Positions 1 through 11,570 are shown, counted from the stretch's first letter. The stretch: DNA of 64,000 nucleotides from Ceratothoa steindachneri (GCA_963969495.1 OZ018319.1:208280247-208344246); one strand, 5' to 3'. Numbers and translations are program-made. Notes: generated by a model from the sequence alone, not told the origin.

Positions 1-187
1 TTATTGATGTAAAAATTGTTAGAGTCATTGACAAAATTAGTTTCACTGTGTACCGAAAACCAAACCATTCTAACTCTTATATCCATTTCTTTCCTCATCA
101 TGATATTAACATTAAGCGAGCCGTTGCATCAGGTATGTTTTTGAGAGCACTTAGGATATGTGACCCTTGTTTTCTAGAAGACGAGAT

Positions 188-256
<69 letters not shown>

Positions 257-833
257 CCTGCAGTTTCATTGAATTAAATTATCCCCTCCACGTGATCGAT
301 GAAAATTTATCTAAAGCAAAATCTACTCATTGCCGTCCCAAGGATAAAAACATTTAGTAATACGAAGTGTCTAATCCTCCCCTTTTCTTCCCTCCTCAAA
401 GGAGTGAACAAAGTTATTTCTCCAGGCTTAACCACATTTAAATACCCTTTTTCTATCCTTAAATCTTTCCCTTCGACCAAGCCCGTGGATCAGCCAAATG
501 AAGCAGGTGTATATTTAATCCCGTGTGGCTCTACAAACTGTCCCTCATGCTACATAGGAGAGACCGGAAGAACCTTAACCAAACGAATTTATGAACATAA
601 AGGTGATGTCAGACGAGGCAGTACCACATCCAGCAATTTCAACCACCAAATTGACTATTTAAAGGCACAAATCATATATAATTGTAAAGATTTTCGTAAG
701 AGATAAATAGTAGAATCTCTATTAATAGGAGAAATTCCCAATTTTTATTTTGTCAGATGGGCAATTGAAATGCTCGTAACCTCATCGTAAACAGCTTAGT
801 CAATGATCTTAGACTTACACCGCCTAATTACTG
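1..833 (+). pseudogene. Penelope-like element remnant (RT end plus GIY-YIG endonuclease)
   Basis: Positions 3-190 translate, without a start codon, into a stretch with VYRKPNHSNSYIHFF, the pattern seen at the C-terminal side of Penelope reverse transcriptase. An (AT)n array then interrupts the frame. From 299 the reading resumes with a linker and a GIY-YIG type endonuclease: GVYLIPCG about residue 70 and CYIGETGRTLTKRIYEHKGD about residues 84-103, then a stop (TAA, 704-706) before the usual IVESLLIGEIPNF tail. RT followed by GIY-YIG is the diagnostic order of PLEs, which copy themselves by target-primed reverse transcription. The array, the internal stop and the missing 5' part (off the window) make it dead. 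A hammerhead-like motif lies about 90 bases downstream. Confidence 0.85.
191..255. repeat. (AT)n microsatellite inside a PLE reading frame
   Basis: About 32 AT units lie between the RT-like and GIY-YIG-like parts of the PLE. Apparent ORFs made of Tyr-Ile repeats here are artefacts of the repeat. Confidence 0.97.
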
Positions 834-920
834 ACCTTTTTCCCCCCGTTTTGTTTTTCTTTTGTTTTTTTCTGATCTGTACGCTATTTATAGACTTTTG
901 TAACTTTTGCATTCTCAGTA

Positions 921-967
921 TACGACTGAAGAGGGTATGATAAACTACATACTGAAACGAGTCCGTA
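921..967 (+). ncRNA. hammerhead ribozyme-like motif, PLE 3' region
   Basis: The core boxes are CTGAAGA at 926-932, GAAAC at 954-958 and the cleavage triplet GTC at 961-963. Stem I pairs TACG (921-924) with CGTA (964-967). Stem II pairs GGTATG with CATACT, with one extra base after the CTGAAGA box. Stem III is the two-pair AC/GT type with a two-base loop, typical of the minimal hammerheads described in Penelope-like elements. An extra A at 925 between stem I and the core may weaken it. It follows the tail of a PLE, as expected for that family. Confidence 0.6.
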
Positions 968-1002
968 AATTAAACTTTTGTCTTCTATACAGGGGTTTCA
1001 CT

Positions 1003-1005
<3 letters not shown>

Positions 1006-1077
<72 letters not shown>
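1006..1077. repeat. (AT)n microsatellite
   Basis: About 36 AT units begin roughly 40 bases after the hammerhead-like motif. They are followed to about 1240 by imperfect GATA/GGAT-type tetranucleotides. Confidence 0.97.
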
Positions 1078-1079
<2 letters not shown>

Positions 1080-4000
1080 AGTAGAAAAGGAGAGCGATAT
1101 AAAGATTTATAGATGAATTGATTGATGTATAAATAGATGGAGGAGGGGAGGGAGGGATAGAAGTATAGATACATTAATACATAGCTGGATGGATGGCTAG
1201 ATAGATACATATATGGATGGTGGATGGATGTCTGGGTAGAGAGATGGATTTCAATCGTGTTTCTTTCCTTCGGAGCTGTTGCCAATCGTCGTTCGCCAAG
1301 TTTTGGTTTGTTTTCTCGGAACCCAAAATGGCGACAGGGAACCAGGGAGCCTAAAACATGAGACCCAATTTTCCTTGACAATTTACATTTAATTATCTGG
1401 CGGAAATTGGCTTTAGAGCCTCCTTCCCCCCCCCCTTCCCCCGCCCTGCATTAAAAAAGGGGAGATCAGGGAGGAGGTGGGGGATTGAGGAGAGGCACGA
1501 GAGAGGAGTAGTGGGGAAGACGGCCTGGGCGGAGATTAGAAATGTTGGAATGGACCCGAGCAAACATAACTCGAAATGCCATTTCGACGGGATATTGATC
1601 TTATTTGAGTGGGATTAATTACGAACCCTTTGGCCGCTGGTTCCGGCCCTGAAACAGACAGACCGGTGGGAGTGGTGGGTACTAGCGGGATAACAACACA
1701 TAATGGACGTTATTAGCATTGTGATTTAATAAAGAAAAGAATAAAACCAGCCGTTGCTGCCATCCAAAGGAGTACTTGTTTACTTACCGAAAGGAGAGTC
1801 CTGAACGCGAATACAGGGAGCGTGCTGTTGAGGTGACAGTGTAGTGAATCCGGGGAGGAACAGAGAACAAAATAAGCATTAATATGGATAAAAATTGTAA
1901 TAATAGGCGTATATAATCAACCTGACAGCGCAATGGGGAAATAAATGCTGCAAGAAAAAAAACAAGAGGATAAGTCCCTCGAATGAGCTGCGGCGTTTTG
2001 TGATACGATGATAAATGGTTATTGCGTTGATGGTTTCCCATGGTTCAAATCACTTACAAGTGCCTTTGAATGGCTAAATGAGGCTTCTGCAACTAGATGG
2101 CGCCACCCAGCGCCAAATCCGATGGCAGATTTGAAATCTCCAGGGTGAATAACTATATGGGTAATTTCATGGCTCTAAATGGGTACAATTGAACTTTACT
2201 CATTTGGAAAAAAGCGACGCCTTGACCTGGCGCTTCCCCGCAGGTGATGAGGGAATTGAATAAACAGATATACTGAGAATAGTGGGAAATATTTGCGGTG
2301 AGAAATGGTCCAATGGCAAATTCATTAACTTTAATGGGACTGGAAGAGCACCTGAAGCTTCCATGAACAGGCTAGCATGATAGAGAAAGTCCAAAAACAC
2401 GATTTCACGTTGTTAGCTGGAAATAGGCAAGCATGGACAAATAAATAGACAAATAAATAGTCACGTTTCATCAAAATTACCCCTTTCAAACTTCTGTACT
2501 TTCTCCTCCTTCTTAAAATCATTGTCCGAATAATAAGAAAACAGCGGTAAAGAGGGGGGAATGACGAGAGAGAGAGAAAGAGACGGAGAGAGAAAAAATC
2601 CATTACCGAGTCAAGATTTCAATATGGAGTTATTGGATTTTATTATCCAAGTTTTAATTAGCTTTGAAACTTTCATAAATTGCTTTCAACATTTTTCTCT
2701 CGTCCGATTCTCCAAGTTAATACTTGCAATTATTATCGGGACACTTAATGACCTTTAGCAGTAATGGGGAAGAGATTAGTGCGAATGGATGCCATATACA
2801 GACACCCGAGGGAGAATCACATTAGGGAGGGTTGACTTCACAAAGCCAGTTTTAGTGACACGATCGAGTCTAGATATGGTAACTATCTCTCGCTACCAGA
2901 CTGGACTTATCGAGGGTTTGTGGAACTCGGCGCTTGCTCACACTGTGTTATCTAGGGTTATATCTCGACTCACGAAGCACCAGGGGAACTAAATATGTAG
3001 ATGGATGAGAGTAGATGCATTATTTGTCTTTTTTTTCCAATGCTATTCTCTTTTTCTCTTGTACCAAGGAATTTGTGAAAGTCGTGGAATACGCCACCCT
3101 CTTCTCAACCACAGGTATGGTTAACAAAGTATTGTCTGGTAATCGTAATGTTTGCAGTTTTTTTTCCCTCACGCGTCTGATAATTCGAAATTGCATTTTT
3201 TATTGTTTTTGGGGGGTACCATTATCCCCTCCAGTCTTCTTCAACCCCTTCTCCCGGCTCATGGTACCTGCTTTTGGGGGCACTGGCGTGTTCTCTTGCA
3301 CGCTTGTTCATTTATATTTTTACCTACTTTTTGGACTCGCGTTTTAGTACCTCTTTCTTCTAACTCCTTCCTTCATTTCACACCGAGTAAGATTAGACAA
3401 CATCCTTTCTTTTTTCATCCTCAGTAATAGAAAAATAATATCTAATTAGCCATTGTCCCTTTCACTCACCACTTGTGAAGTGAATTTGCCCTCTTTGGTC
3501 CCAGAGTAACATCTAGTAAGTACCAGATCTTTGCTCATTCTTTTCAGGTCAAGATGGTATCCTGGAAATTCGTTCCCCCTCCTTGCCAAGTAATCCAAAC
3601 AAACTTACTCACGTTGATCATTCAATTGCTCGGCTTGTTTAACGTCCCTGATTTTAGGTTTATGCAGGGCCTAAATTAAAAGTTGGGAGCTATACAAGCT
3701 CAGCCTCCGTTTATTGGAAAAACTCTTCCAAATCGTGGAGGCAATCAAGAAACTGATTATACCATGACAGGAGCCGGTCTAAGTAATTGACTTTGGCCGA
3801 CGCCGTCGAAAGTAATTAAAGTTTTGGATGAAAACGACTCGGGTGCGATGGTAAGCAAAGATCTTAACATCACGAATCAAATTGTCTCGTTGATGCTTGA
3901 CAAAACGGTCCTTTATTCAGAAACTCCTGCGATTAATCCGAATTATAACTTGCTCTGTTGATTTCGTCTGTAAGACAAAGAGTGGTGAGAGGCGTTCGTT

Positions 4001-4803
4001 GTTCATCCCTTCTTATGGACGTGTTTAGGTGATATTCAACTTTTTATATAATTCGGACGGTTCTTAAATTTAAAGAGGTTTTATCATGACCATTTCTGAT
4101 TGATCGCCCCCAAAACCTGCAATTTTCTATTAAATATCTTTTCACTTGCTTCAAATCTTTCCACATCTTATCAAAATACTTCAGGAGTTCAAACACTCGC
4201 ATTCTTTCAATTCTGTCGGTCTATTTTCCTGAGACACGTGTCTTGGGCTTAGTATTAATTGAATCTTGTGACGCTCAACTCTTTAAAGCATTGTTATATC
4301 TATATAGCAAGTCTGAAGGGGAACCACATTAGATTGCCATTCTAAATGAACGGTCATACAAATCTTAGAGACTTTTGTTGGTTCACAATATTCGACACAG
4401 GCTCACTTGCTCCACACGATAAGGTCAAATCGCGATCAAAACTCTCTAAACACCAACGTGTGAATAATTCTAATTCCTTTTATTTACCACAATTGTGCAG
4501 CTTTGCATTGTTAATCAGTGATTATTGCATCTAGCCCTTTCACCTTGTTTGTTTTTTGTCCATCGCGAGATTTTATCCTGTGGCTATTAAACTTTGCATC
4601 AACTATTTAATTCGCAATTGGGCTTGTTTCTCGTTTGTGCTATTTAATCTTTCAAAGCTAAATAAGGTATGATGAAAATATGTTGACCCACTCAAAGCAT
4701 TTTATTTGACTAGTAAACTTCTACTCCCGTTTAATACTGCAACCAAGGCAGTTAAACAGTTAATTTGGGTTCATGTATCACCCATTGTTGAAAATATTAA
4801 ATT
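1078..4803. other. no recognised gene; mostly unique-looking DNA
   Basis: Apart from GATA/GGAT-like simple repeats at 1100-1240, I see no coding exon, RNA gene or structured repeat that I can name. Short ORFs here lack recognisable motifs. At about 3800-3910 the + strand can be read as KVIKVLDENDSGAMVSKDLN, which vaguely recalls the helix-turn-helix of pogo/Tigger transposases. That is a weak hint only. Confidence 0.5.
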
Positions 4804-4811
4804 TTCTAGAT

Positions 4812-5306
4812 CAGTGGTTTTCAACCTTTTTATGATAGTGGCCCCCTAAATGTTATGTAAAAGCAGCTTTGGCACACAAATATATAATAGTTTACGGATA
4901 AATACTTAATTAAGTGGAAATCAATTGAAAATTAATCAGAATTGACATTTACCATAATTTAATAGAAATAAGACATAAAAATTTGAAAGTAAATAAATCT
5001 TACCGTTAAAAGTTTAATGGAAATTTGAGTTTGATGAGTATCACATAATTCTTTAATAACGGGACGTGTAGTTAACAAGGCAACTCTCATTTCTTCATTC
5101 ACTCTGTACAATCTTTCTTATTTCCATGTTTTTATGTTGCACAATGAAGAGAAACTAATTTCAAAATACTTGCAAGCGTCGTTAGATTCTTTTAGAAATG
5201 TTTGTAATACATATCTTTTGGCAATTTAGGTATTTTAAAAAGGATTTATTGGTCGCTCCCGCGTACCCTTAGTTGTTTCTCGTGGTACCCCGGTTGAAAA
5301 CCATCG
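4812..5306. mobile_element. hAT-type MITE with exact 8-bp target duplication
   Basis: The element opens with CAGTGGTTTTCAACC and closes with GGTTGAAAACCATCG, a terminal inverted repeat with differences only near the tip. It is flanked on both sides by TTCTAGAT (4804-4811 and 5307-5314), an exact 8-bp direct repeat. Eight-base duplications and CAG-type ends are the signature of the hAT superfamily. The 495-bp interior is AT-rich with no transposase, so it is non-autonomous. The intact duplication suggests a fairly young insertion. Confidence 0.85.
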
Positions 5307-5314
5307 TTCTAGAT

Positions 5315-6050
5315 CATCCATCATTGATTCTATTAATTTCCGTGTTTGAAGTTCATCGTTGTTTTTATTTTTGTAGTGATTTTTATTTTCGGGTTACATT
5401 TGGGTGTTTCTCGTCGCTAAAAAGATCAAGGATTGATGTTCAGTGGCCCACGTTTAGATCTCTTTATCCAGACTGGTTCATGGTAAAGGTTAGTTAGGAA
5501 GGGGTTTTTTAAGAGGGGCGTCCATTGAGCTACCTCTGACATAGATTGGTTTGATGAATGTGAAATAAAAAAAAATAAAAAAAGACTACCAAGAAGCCTA
5601 CAATGTTTTATCTTTGTTGACCTTAGTAAATAGTTTGTTTTGAATTATTTTTAGCTAAATTTTGTAGTTTCTTAATTGAAGACACGCGTATATAGAAACC
5701 TAACGTCAAAACCTATGATACGTTTTTTCTTAAATTCTTCTCTATTCTATGATATATAGTTATGAGCATTTGGGGCATTTAGGAAAATTAATTATAGTTT
5801 CTCATTTTATCCATAAAAATCGAGGTTTATTTTTAGACGTATTATCCAAGAATAATAGTCGTATTATGGCCGCTGTTTCAGAGAAATATCTGCAATTTAA
5901 GGCTAGATTTTTTCTCTTCCTTTGGTACGGAAGTTCTGACCGATGTTACCAAGTTGATAACCTCATTGTAAATGTGAGCCATGTGATTAAAGACGAAGCA
6001 CATATGACTATTATTCTTTGAACTTATCGTCGACAGATTTTAACTCCAAT
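5315..6050. other. no recognised feature
   Basis: AT-rich sequence with several short ORFs (for example 5749-6021, + strand) that show no family motif. Confidence 0.4.
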
Positions 6051-6169
6051 ATTTATATCGATAGAGATAAAAGCGTGAAGGAGACTCATGAACAACACGG
6101 TTGTGTTGTTCATCGTTAAGCAAGGTCAACAGACCGAAGTCGCGTGCTCTCAATTATTTGGACTTATGA

Positions 6170-6445
6170 CCATGTGACCTTACGACGTTCAAAACTTTCA
6201 ACAAGGGGGCAGTCCGACCCATAGTTAGTTTTATTTCAATAATTCCAGGACTAACCTTGGGAGGGCCTTGCCAATTATATCAGTCAAAAGAATATATAAA
6301 ACAACATAAGGGTTTCAAATTTCGTTAGAATCGTCCGAATAGTTACAATGTTATTGCCAAAAAACTCATTGAAAAGTAAAATGGTTAACATCCGACCGAC
6401 CTACGGACCGACATAGTAACATAGAGTCGTTTGCACGAAACTAAA
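6170..6445 (+). repeat. element B copy (interspersed repeat)
   Basis: It contains the family signature TTCGTTAGAATCG-CCGAATAGTTA followed by ATTGCCAAA, a GACCGACC-rich stretch and CATAGTAAC-AGAGTCG. The same order recurs near 25.6, 40.1 (inverted), 41.0 and 45.2 kb. Its left neighbour at about 6088-6113 is a short perfect hairpin (ATGAACAACAC/GTGTTGTTCAT). No coding region is seen. Confidence 0.7.
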
Positions 6446-7010
6446 AACACCGAAATCAATTGTCGTCCACAGATGATTTCAAGCAGTGGCAAAAGTCACG
6501 ACCAAAACATTATTACCATACACAAACAACTTGCCATAAAATCGCATAACACGACCATATCTCGTCCTCGAGTAGCAGTTGTTGAGAACCGCAACTTAAA
6601 TAAGCGACGATCAAATTCGTTTTTTCCGAAAAATCTATAGACATAAATTAACCCAAATTGGGCAAAAGCTAATGGGATGACCAAATTGTTTATTCTATTA
6701 ATTATCGAAGCCAGTTCATGTTTGACCTGTCTGGATTTTTTTTTTGTTTAAAGCGAAACTTAACGGGGACATTTCTGGAAAGATCCCATAACAGACTTGA
6801 ATTTTCATTTATTAATTACACTTTGTGGCGCTGCTCGCAATCTTGCATGCTATTAATTGATCGACTATGCCCGAGCCTTACGCTCGAAAGAAAGCGAAAG
6901 ATATCTCGCCATATACATACACAGCCCCCCCCCCCACCAAAGATTATACATACTCTTCTCGCAACTTATATTTGAATAAAACCAAAAACAATATATTTTC
7001 ATACAAATCG
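6446..7010. other. no recognised feature
   Basis: Short ORFs on both strands show no motif. A run of C is at 6927-6935. Confidence 0.4.
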
Positions 7011-7012
7011 CC

Positions 7013-7387
7013 AAGTGATTAAAATGTTATATCCAGTTGTTTGTATATAAAATTGAATTTACTAACTACAAGTGCTCAAAATGTTCGCCAGCGACACGAC
7101 TCACTTGCGTACGCGTCGGCTAAGCCTGGCTGTGTTTTATCAAAGACCCGTAATAGTCTTAGTTTATGGACTATTCGTAGTCTAATCGCCCACTAGCTTA
7201 CTTCGAGACTTAGCCGATGTCTGTGAATCAGTCAATCGACGACATGTGTGTACATATGACTGTACGAGTTCAGGCACATTAAATAGAAAAACAAATAGTC
7301 GACGTATTCAGAAGTGCACGTATGTCACTGGAGAACATTTTGAGCACTTTTATATAAAAAAAACTCTACCATTTTAATCACTTATAT
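7013..7387. mobile_element. foldback (inverted-repeat) element
   Basis: Left arm: AAGTGATTAAAATG at about 7013 and AAGTGCTCAAAATGTTC at about 7070. The same blocks occur inverted at about 7334 and 7371 on the right. The left arm has an extra stretch of about 20 bases between the two blocks. The interior has no coding signal. It looks like a non-autonomous DNA transposon or foldback element. I could not define a target duplication, so the superfamily is open. Confidence 0.6.
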
Positions 7388-7814
7388 CGAAAATTTACCT
7401 TCCATTGTCGATTTTTATAAAATAAATAAATTTTGTTAGCAAATGACAAAATATACGATGCTTTAGAGCAGGGGCGGGCAACCTCCGGCCAGCGAAGGCC
7501 TAGGGTCTGGCCCGCCACCTTGCTCGACATTAATATTGCAATCCGCCCCCCATCCCCTCCTCAATAAATAAATTCTGCCAAACAGCACCTTTCTCAGTAG
7601 ACTGGTAGACTCTACTAGTCTACTGTTACGAACAGCATTTCTCCAAAATGAAGTACACAAAGTCCCAACTCTCGCACCGCCACCTCAATCACATTCTTTT
7701 GTTGTCTATATCATCCATCGAGCGGGACATTGAAACACTTCTTCATGGCAACCAGCACCAGCCGTCTCACTTATTTTGTTGTTTTTTAATAAAATTCTTG
7801 TATAATGTAGTCTA

Positions 7815-7817
<3 letters not shown>

Positions 7818-7874
<57 letters not shown>
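7818..7874. repeat. (AT)n microsatellite
   Basis: About 28 units, directly adjoining the outer end of the PLE inverted repeat at 7875. Confidence 0.97.
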
Positions 7875-7877
<3 letters not shown>

Positions 7878-7925
7878 AGAAAACCACTATTATTGGAACA
7901 TAAAGTTTATTAAAACGGTTATTAA

Positions 7926-7973
7926 AACGGGACCAGTTTCGATATGTAGCTTACCATGTCATCTTCAGCCGTT
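7926..7973 (-). ncRNA. hammerhead ribozyme, PLE 3' end repeat
   Basis: Read on the minus strand, the motif runs AACGG, CTGAAGA, a stem-loop II of about 21 bases, GAAA, CTG, GTC, CCGTT. Stem I is five perfect pairs (AACGG/CCGTT). Stem II pairs GACATG with CATATC (one C-A mismatch) after one extra U. Stem III is AC/GT closed by a two-base loop. GTC is the usual cleavage triplet. Core and architecture match the minimal type I hammerheads reported in Penelope-like elements. It lies about 130 bases 3' of the GIY-YIG reading frame on the same strand, as expected for a PLE terminal repeat. Confidence 0.8.
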
Positions 7974-8073
7974 AACTAAGAGAAATTGACAAAGAAAACT
8001 GAAATATTGGAATATACAATAACAGGCAACTGACTTTAATCTGGAGGGGTTAGCTTTAGGTGATTAACAATAT

Positions 8074-8518
8074 CCTTTAGAATGAGATTTGATATATAGG
8101 GGCTTCATTTATGCTGGCCTTCTGACCAATTGAAATTTGGAATTTCTTTGATTAGTAAGGATTCAATTATTTTTCTTTTATTATAATCGCTACAATGGTA
8201 AATTATTTGGGTACTAGGGAAATCTATTATATGATTGGCGTTTTTTACATGGTTAAAAAGACTGGAAGCATTGCTCGCTCTACGAATGTCCCCCCTATTT
8301 TCATATATGCGTTTATTTAATGACCTTCCGGTTTCTCCCACGTAGAAGGAGGGGCAATTTGGGGCTTTATACGGGATTAAATAGATGCCTGCATTCTTAT
8401 TTTGCGATTCTGGCTTGGTGGAACGGAAAGATTTTTTGATAGTTAGGGGATGTTTGAAGGTGGTCAAGTTGGGATATATAATCTGTTGAGCAAGGGGGAA
8501 TATGGTAGAGATAAGCAA
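8074..8518 (-). pseudogene. Penelope-like element GIY-YIG endonuclease fragment
   Basis: The minus-strand frame of 137 codons (8105-8518) contains AGIYLIPYKAPNCPSFYVGE about residues 64-83, then TGRSLNKRIYENRGDIRR, the GIY-YIG nuclease of PLEs with its family cysteine insert (the second Cys is changed). The end KIIESLLIKEIPNFNWSEGQ is the usual PLE C-terminus. The reverse transcriptase that should precede it is missing, so this is a 5'-truncated copy. It is bracketed by inverted repeats of about 98 bp (7875-7973 and 8583-8680) and then by AT arrays. It is closely related to the copy at 299-706. Confidence 0.88.
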
Positions 8519-8582
8519 TTCTTTTTACATGTAAGATTATTTTTATGTTGGGGACGGTAGAATATTGCCCTGGCTTTAGATA

Positions 8583-8626
8583 GGCTGAAGATGAGATGGT
8601 AAACTAAATATCGAAACTGGTCCCGT
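8583..8626 (+). ncRNA. degenerate hammerhead motif in inverted PLE end repeat
   Basis: Inverted partner of the motif at 7926-7973. The core boxes CTGAAGA (8585-8591), GAAAC and GTC (8620-8622) are intact. Stem I is reduced to two pairs and stem II carries extra mismatches, so self-cleavage is doubtful. Confidence 0.55.
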
Positions 8627-8712
8627 TTTAATAATAATAATAATAAACTTTACGTTCCAATAATAGTGGTTTTCTTGCATATTTATTGACTCGTTATTGA
8701 GTGAAACAGTGT

Positions 8713-8716
<4 letters not shown>

Positions 8717-8804
<88 letters not shown>
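8717..8804. repeat. (AT)n microsatellite
   Basis: About 44 units just outside the right PLE end repeat. Confidence 0.97.
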
Positions 8805-8807
<3 letters not shown>

Positions 8808-8913
8808 TATATGGTCACTTTGGGGATTTCCTTTGTCACTCTGGCCCTCAGTCTGCAACCAAAAGTCTCATCTGGCCCTCAATCTAAAAAGGTTGCCCGC
8901 CTCTGCTTTACAG

Positions 8914-11500
8914 TATATAGTCTTTTGAGGAGAGTCTGTATATGGAGTGAATTAAGCCGCAAGTGGGTATAGGTATAACTGACACCTAGAGGGTTGCGTT
9001 CCATCCCACCGCAACACTATGCAGATCTGCTGCTATCCTACATTAAATTCACTTCCTCTCTCTTCACCATTTTCATTATAGATCTCGCCTAACAAATAGT
9101 GTGAGAGATGCCCTCCATGGTTATCGTTTTTTATTAACTCTTACAAAAATATGGAGTGAGGGAAGCGTCCTGGAATATTGAGTATCAACCAAACTGAGCT
9201 GTGATTCCTGAGGTGAGTCTGACTCTGAAATTTTCCTCTCGAGGCTTTCAATAAATAACGATCGGTCTTCAGAGTTGATTAATTGATTTATTAGTGCAAG
9301 AATGGCGTAAACAATTTACGGTGAAGTGAACACTTGGAATGTGAAGGTTTGGGATGAGCTAAATGGTAATGATTAAACCAAAATTCATTATTATTACGAT
9401 TGCTGCCTCGCCAAATCGATCTCATTGTGCGTTAAAATTAAATTTTGGACCACAAAAGGCGTTTATTTACTTGAGTTCTGTTTGTAGACCATAAGTACCC
9501 GTTGGTGGTCTCTCCAATGTAAAAATACGACAAGAAAAGTGAGAAAAAGTGTCACTAGGTGTATGCGTCCTTCTAAGAGCACATAATCCAGCATGTTGAG
9601 AGAATCGAAAGATGTCGTAACCATGGACGATGCCAATTTTTCCCCCCAGGTGACACGTTAATTAGTGTCAAACCCATGGCCTAAAGATACCGGGAGTTCA
9701 AAACATTGTCATGGCAACTATCACGTAAACTCGTCGATGGCTTCATTTTCATCTTTGCTATGCCCTTCGCGCAAAGCTGTGTACATAAAGGAATCCAACT
9801 AAATCGCATTAATATTCCATCTTCATTATAAGCATTGAGTGTAGGAGCCGCTGTCACCCACATGAGAAAATGTCATTTGAAAAATCATTAAAAATCTCGC
9901 AATACGAGTAACAGAAAGGATAATTGTGTTGTGCATTTAATTAGACGCACGATTCCCTGAAATCATGACTGTGGCGAGTAAAGCTCAGGTTTATAAGGAA
10001 TAAGAGGGGGGGGGTAGTGAGAAACTTCAGGTTTTTCATTAGTTTTAATGAACTATTTGCCAGTCGTGTCTTGTTTCGCTTTTCAAATGTAAGAAAAACA
10101 TCGTGGTTTTGGTGGGAAGTAGAGTTAATGGATGTTAGTGGGGTAATAAGATCAAGACTGTATCAATAGCTATCCTGTTACAAACAGGCACATCCATCAG
10201 CGTGTCAGTCAAAACAGCACCTTAGCTTAGTGAGAGTATGCATGGCTGTTTGATAGGTGGTCATGCGAATAACCTCCCGTCCCTGCTTTATTACCTGCAG
10301 CGAAGCGAGTAGGTCTATGAGTCATGTATATCTTGTGTTGTGTTAATCTTCTTTCCGCAACGAGCCGCTAATTCGATGTAGCCAGCTAAAACCAATGCTA
10401 CCAAAGGTAATTGAGGTCACTGAGTTAAAATATGATATAAGTTGAACACCAGGTGGCGCCACCTAGTGGCTAGAGGTGCTAAATCGGCTATTTTCGCCGT
10501 AGGTCCACTAGATCATGTCCCTCTAGTCCTTTAACGGCTTCGCTCGTCATCTCAAGCACATCATCAAAGAAAACCCTGGAATTTTGGATCACTACCACGC
10601 CAACAACTCATCATCTGCTTCATATCAAAGAGGCGCCGATTTATGTTTTTTTTTCTTTTTCTGTATTTTTTTTCCATTATCTCTTTCTGTCTGGCCATTT
10701 AAACTCATTATTTTTTCATTTTTTTAGGGGAGTGGGGGTCCTTATTGACCATGTTTGTGTCTGAGCTTCGAATATCTCGCCATTGCATCATTGAGCGAGG
10801 GGATGCTCTCGTTGTTTTAAGTTAAGAAGCGAAAATTAATCACCAAAATGATTGTAAGGAGAGATCGGTATAGAAGGGGTAAAGATAAAGGAAGTGAAAA
10901 TGTGTGGGAGATAGCCGCTGATCCACCTGCGAAGCTTTGCAGCAGAGATACTACTCAATTCTCCAGCTGTCCGCCGCGGCATGGGCGCACTCTTCCAGGC
11001 TCTTTCGAACCGTTTATCGTATCACTGCCCTTTCTCCTAATTGCTTTCTTCTTCTATCCACTACCTTTCGCACAGTCTTTCGCCACTAAGCGCCTTGACA
11101 CCAGTGGTCACACAGAGCACTTCAATAAATCAAGTTCTCTCACCTGTCCCGAGAAAAGGAGTCCAATTCCATGGTCTAACACCCTGCGAGCTCTTGAGTC
11201 TAATGAAAGACCGAGGCGAGGCGGCTTTGCTACGCTCACATACCCACCCATCCGCACATATGCACATGACCGCAATTTTTTCCACACATTTGCGTATGGA
11301 AAACAAAGAACCGTATTCAACTTTTAAAGGAAGTTCACGCACTCATATTAATAAATTTTAAATTCTTGACAGTCCTTTTAAAAATTCATTTTAAAATCTT
11401 ATTAAAATTCAATGAAACAATTATGAATTAAGCTTTTTTTTTCTTTAGTGCATATATTAAGTTCTTACATTTGAATATGTCTTACAACACTCGTGCATGC
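8914..11500. other. no recognised gene
   Basis: Mixed-composition DNA. The longest ORF (10848-11327, + strand, 159 codons) overlaps open frames on both strands and has no recognisable domain or splice context, so I do not call it a gene. No repeat with clear ends was seen. Confidence 0.45.
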
Positions 11501-11501
11501 G

Positions 11502-11504
<3 letters not shown>

Positions 11505-11570
<66 letters not shown>
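11505..11570. repeat. (AT)n microsatellite
   Basis: About 33 units immediately left of the hairpin repeat at 11571. Confidence 0.97.

Larger units (their letters stand above)
7469..8905. mobile_element. hAT-type element, host to a nested PLE
   Basis: The ends are CAGGGGCGGGCAACCT and, inverted, AGGTTGCCCGCCTCTG: a 16-bp terminal inverted repeat with one difference. The flanks are CTTTAGAG (7461-7468) and CTTTACAG (8906-8913), an 8-bp duplication with one mismatch. These fit the hAT superfamily. The outer 300 bases or so are the element's own DNA. The centre (about 7818-8804) is occupied by two (AT)n arrays enclosing a PLE with inverted end repeats, which inserted later. No hAT transposase is seen. 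Confidence 0.8.

Noticed and set aside
3800..3960. Possible pogo/Tigger helix-turn-helix fragment
   Set aside because: Similarity is limited to a few hydrophobic positions; no other transposase motif nearby.
8701..8972. ORFs rich in Tyr-Ile repeats here and at similar places (0.05, 1.0, 11.5, 19.6, 20.0, 29.5, 37.0, 38.9, 56.2, 59.5 kb)
   Set aside because: They are translations of (AT)n arrays, open on both strands, with no gene context.
10848..11327. 159-codon + strand ORF
   Set aside because: Overlapping open frames on both strands, no domain, no splice or promoter context.
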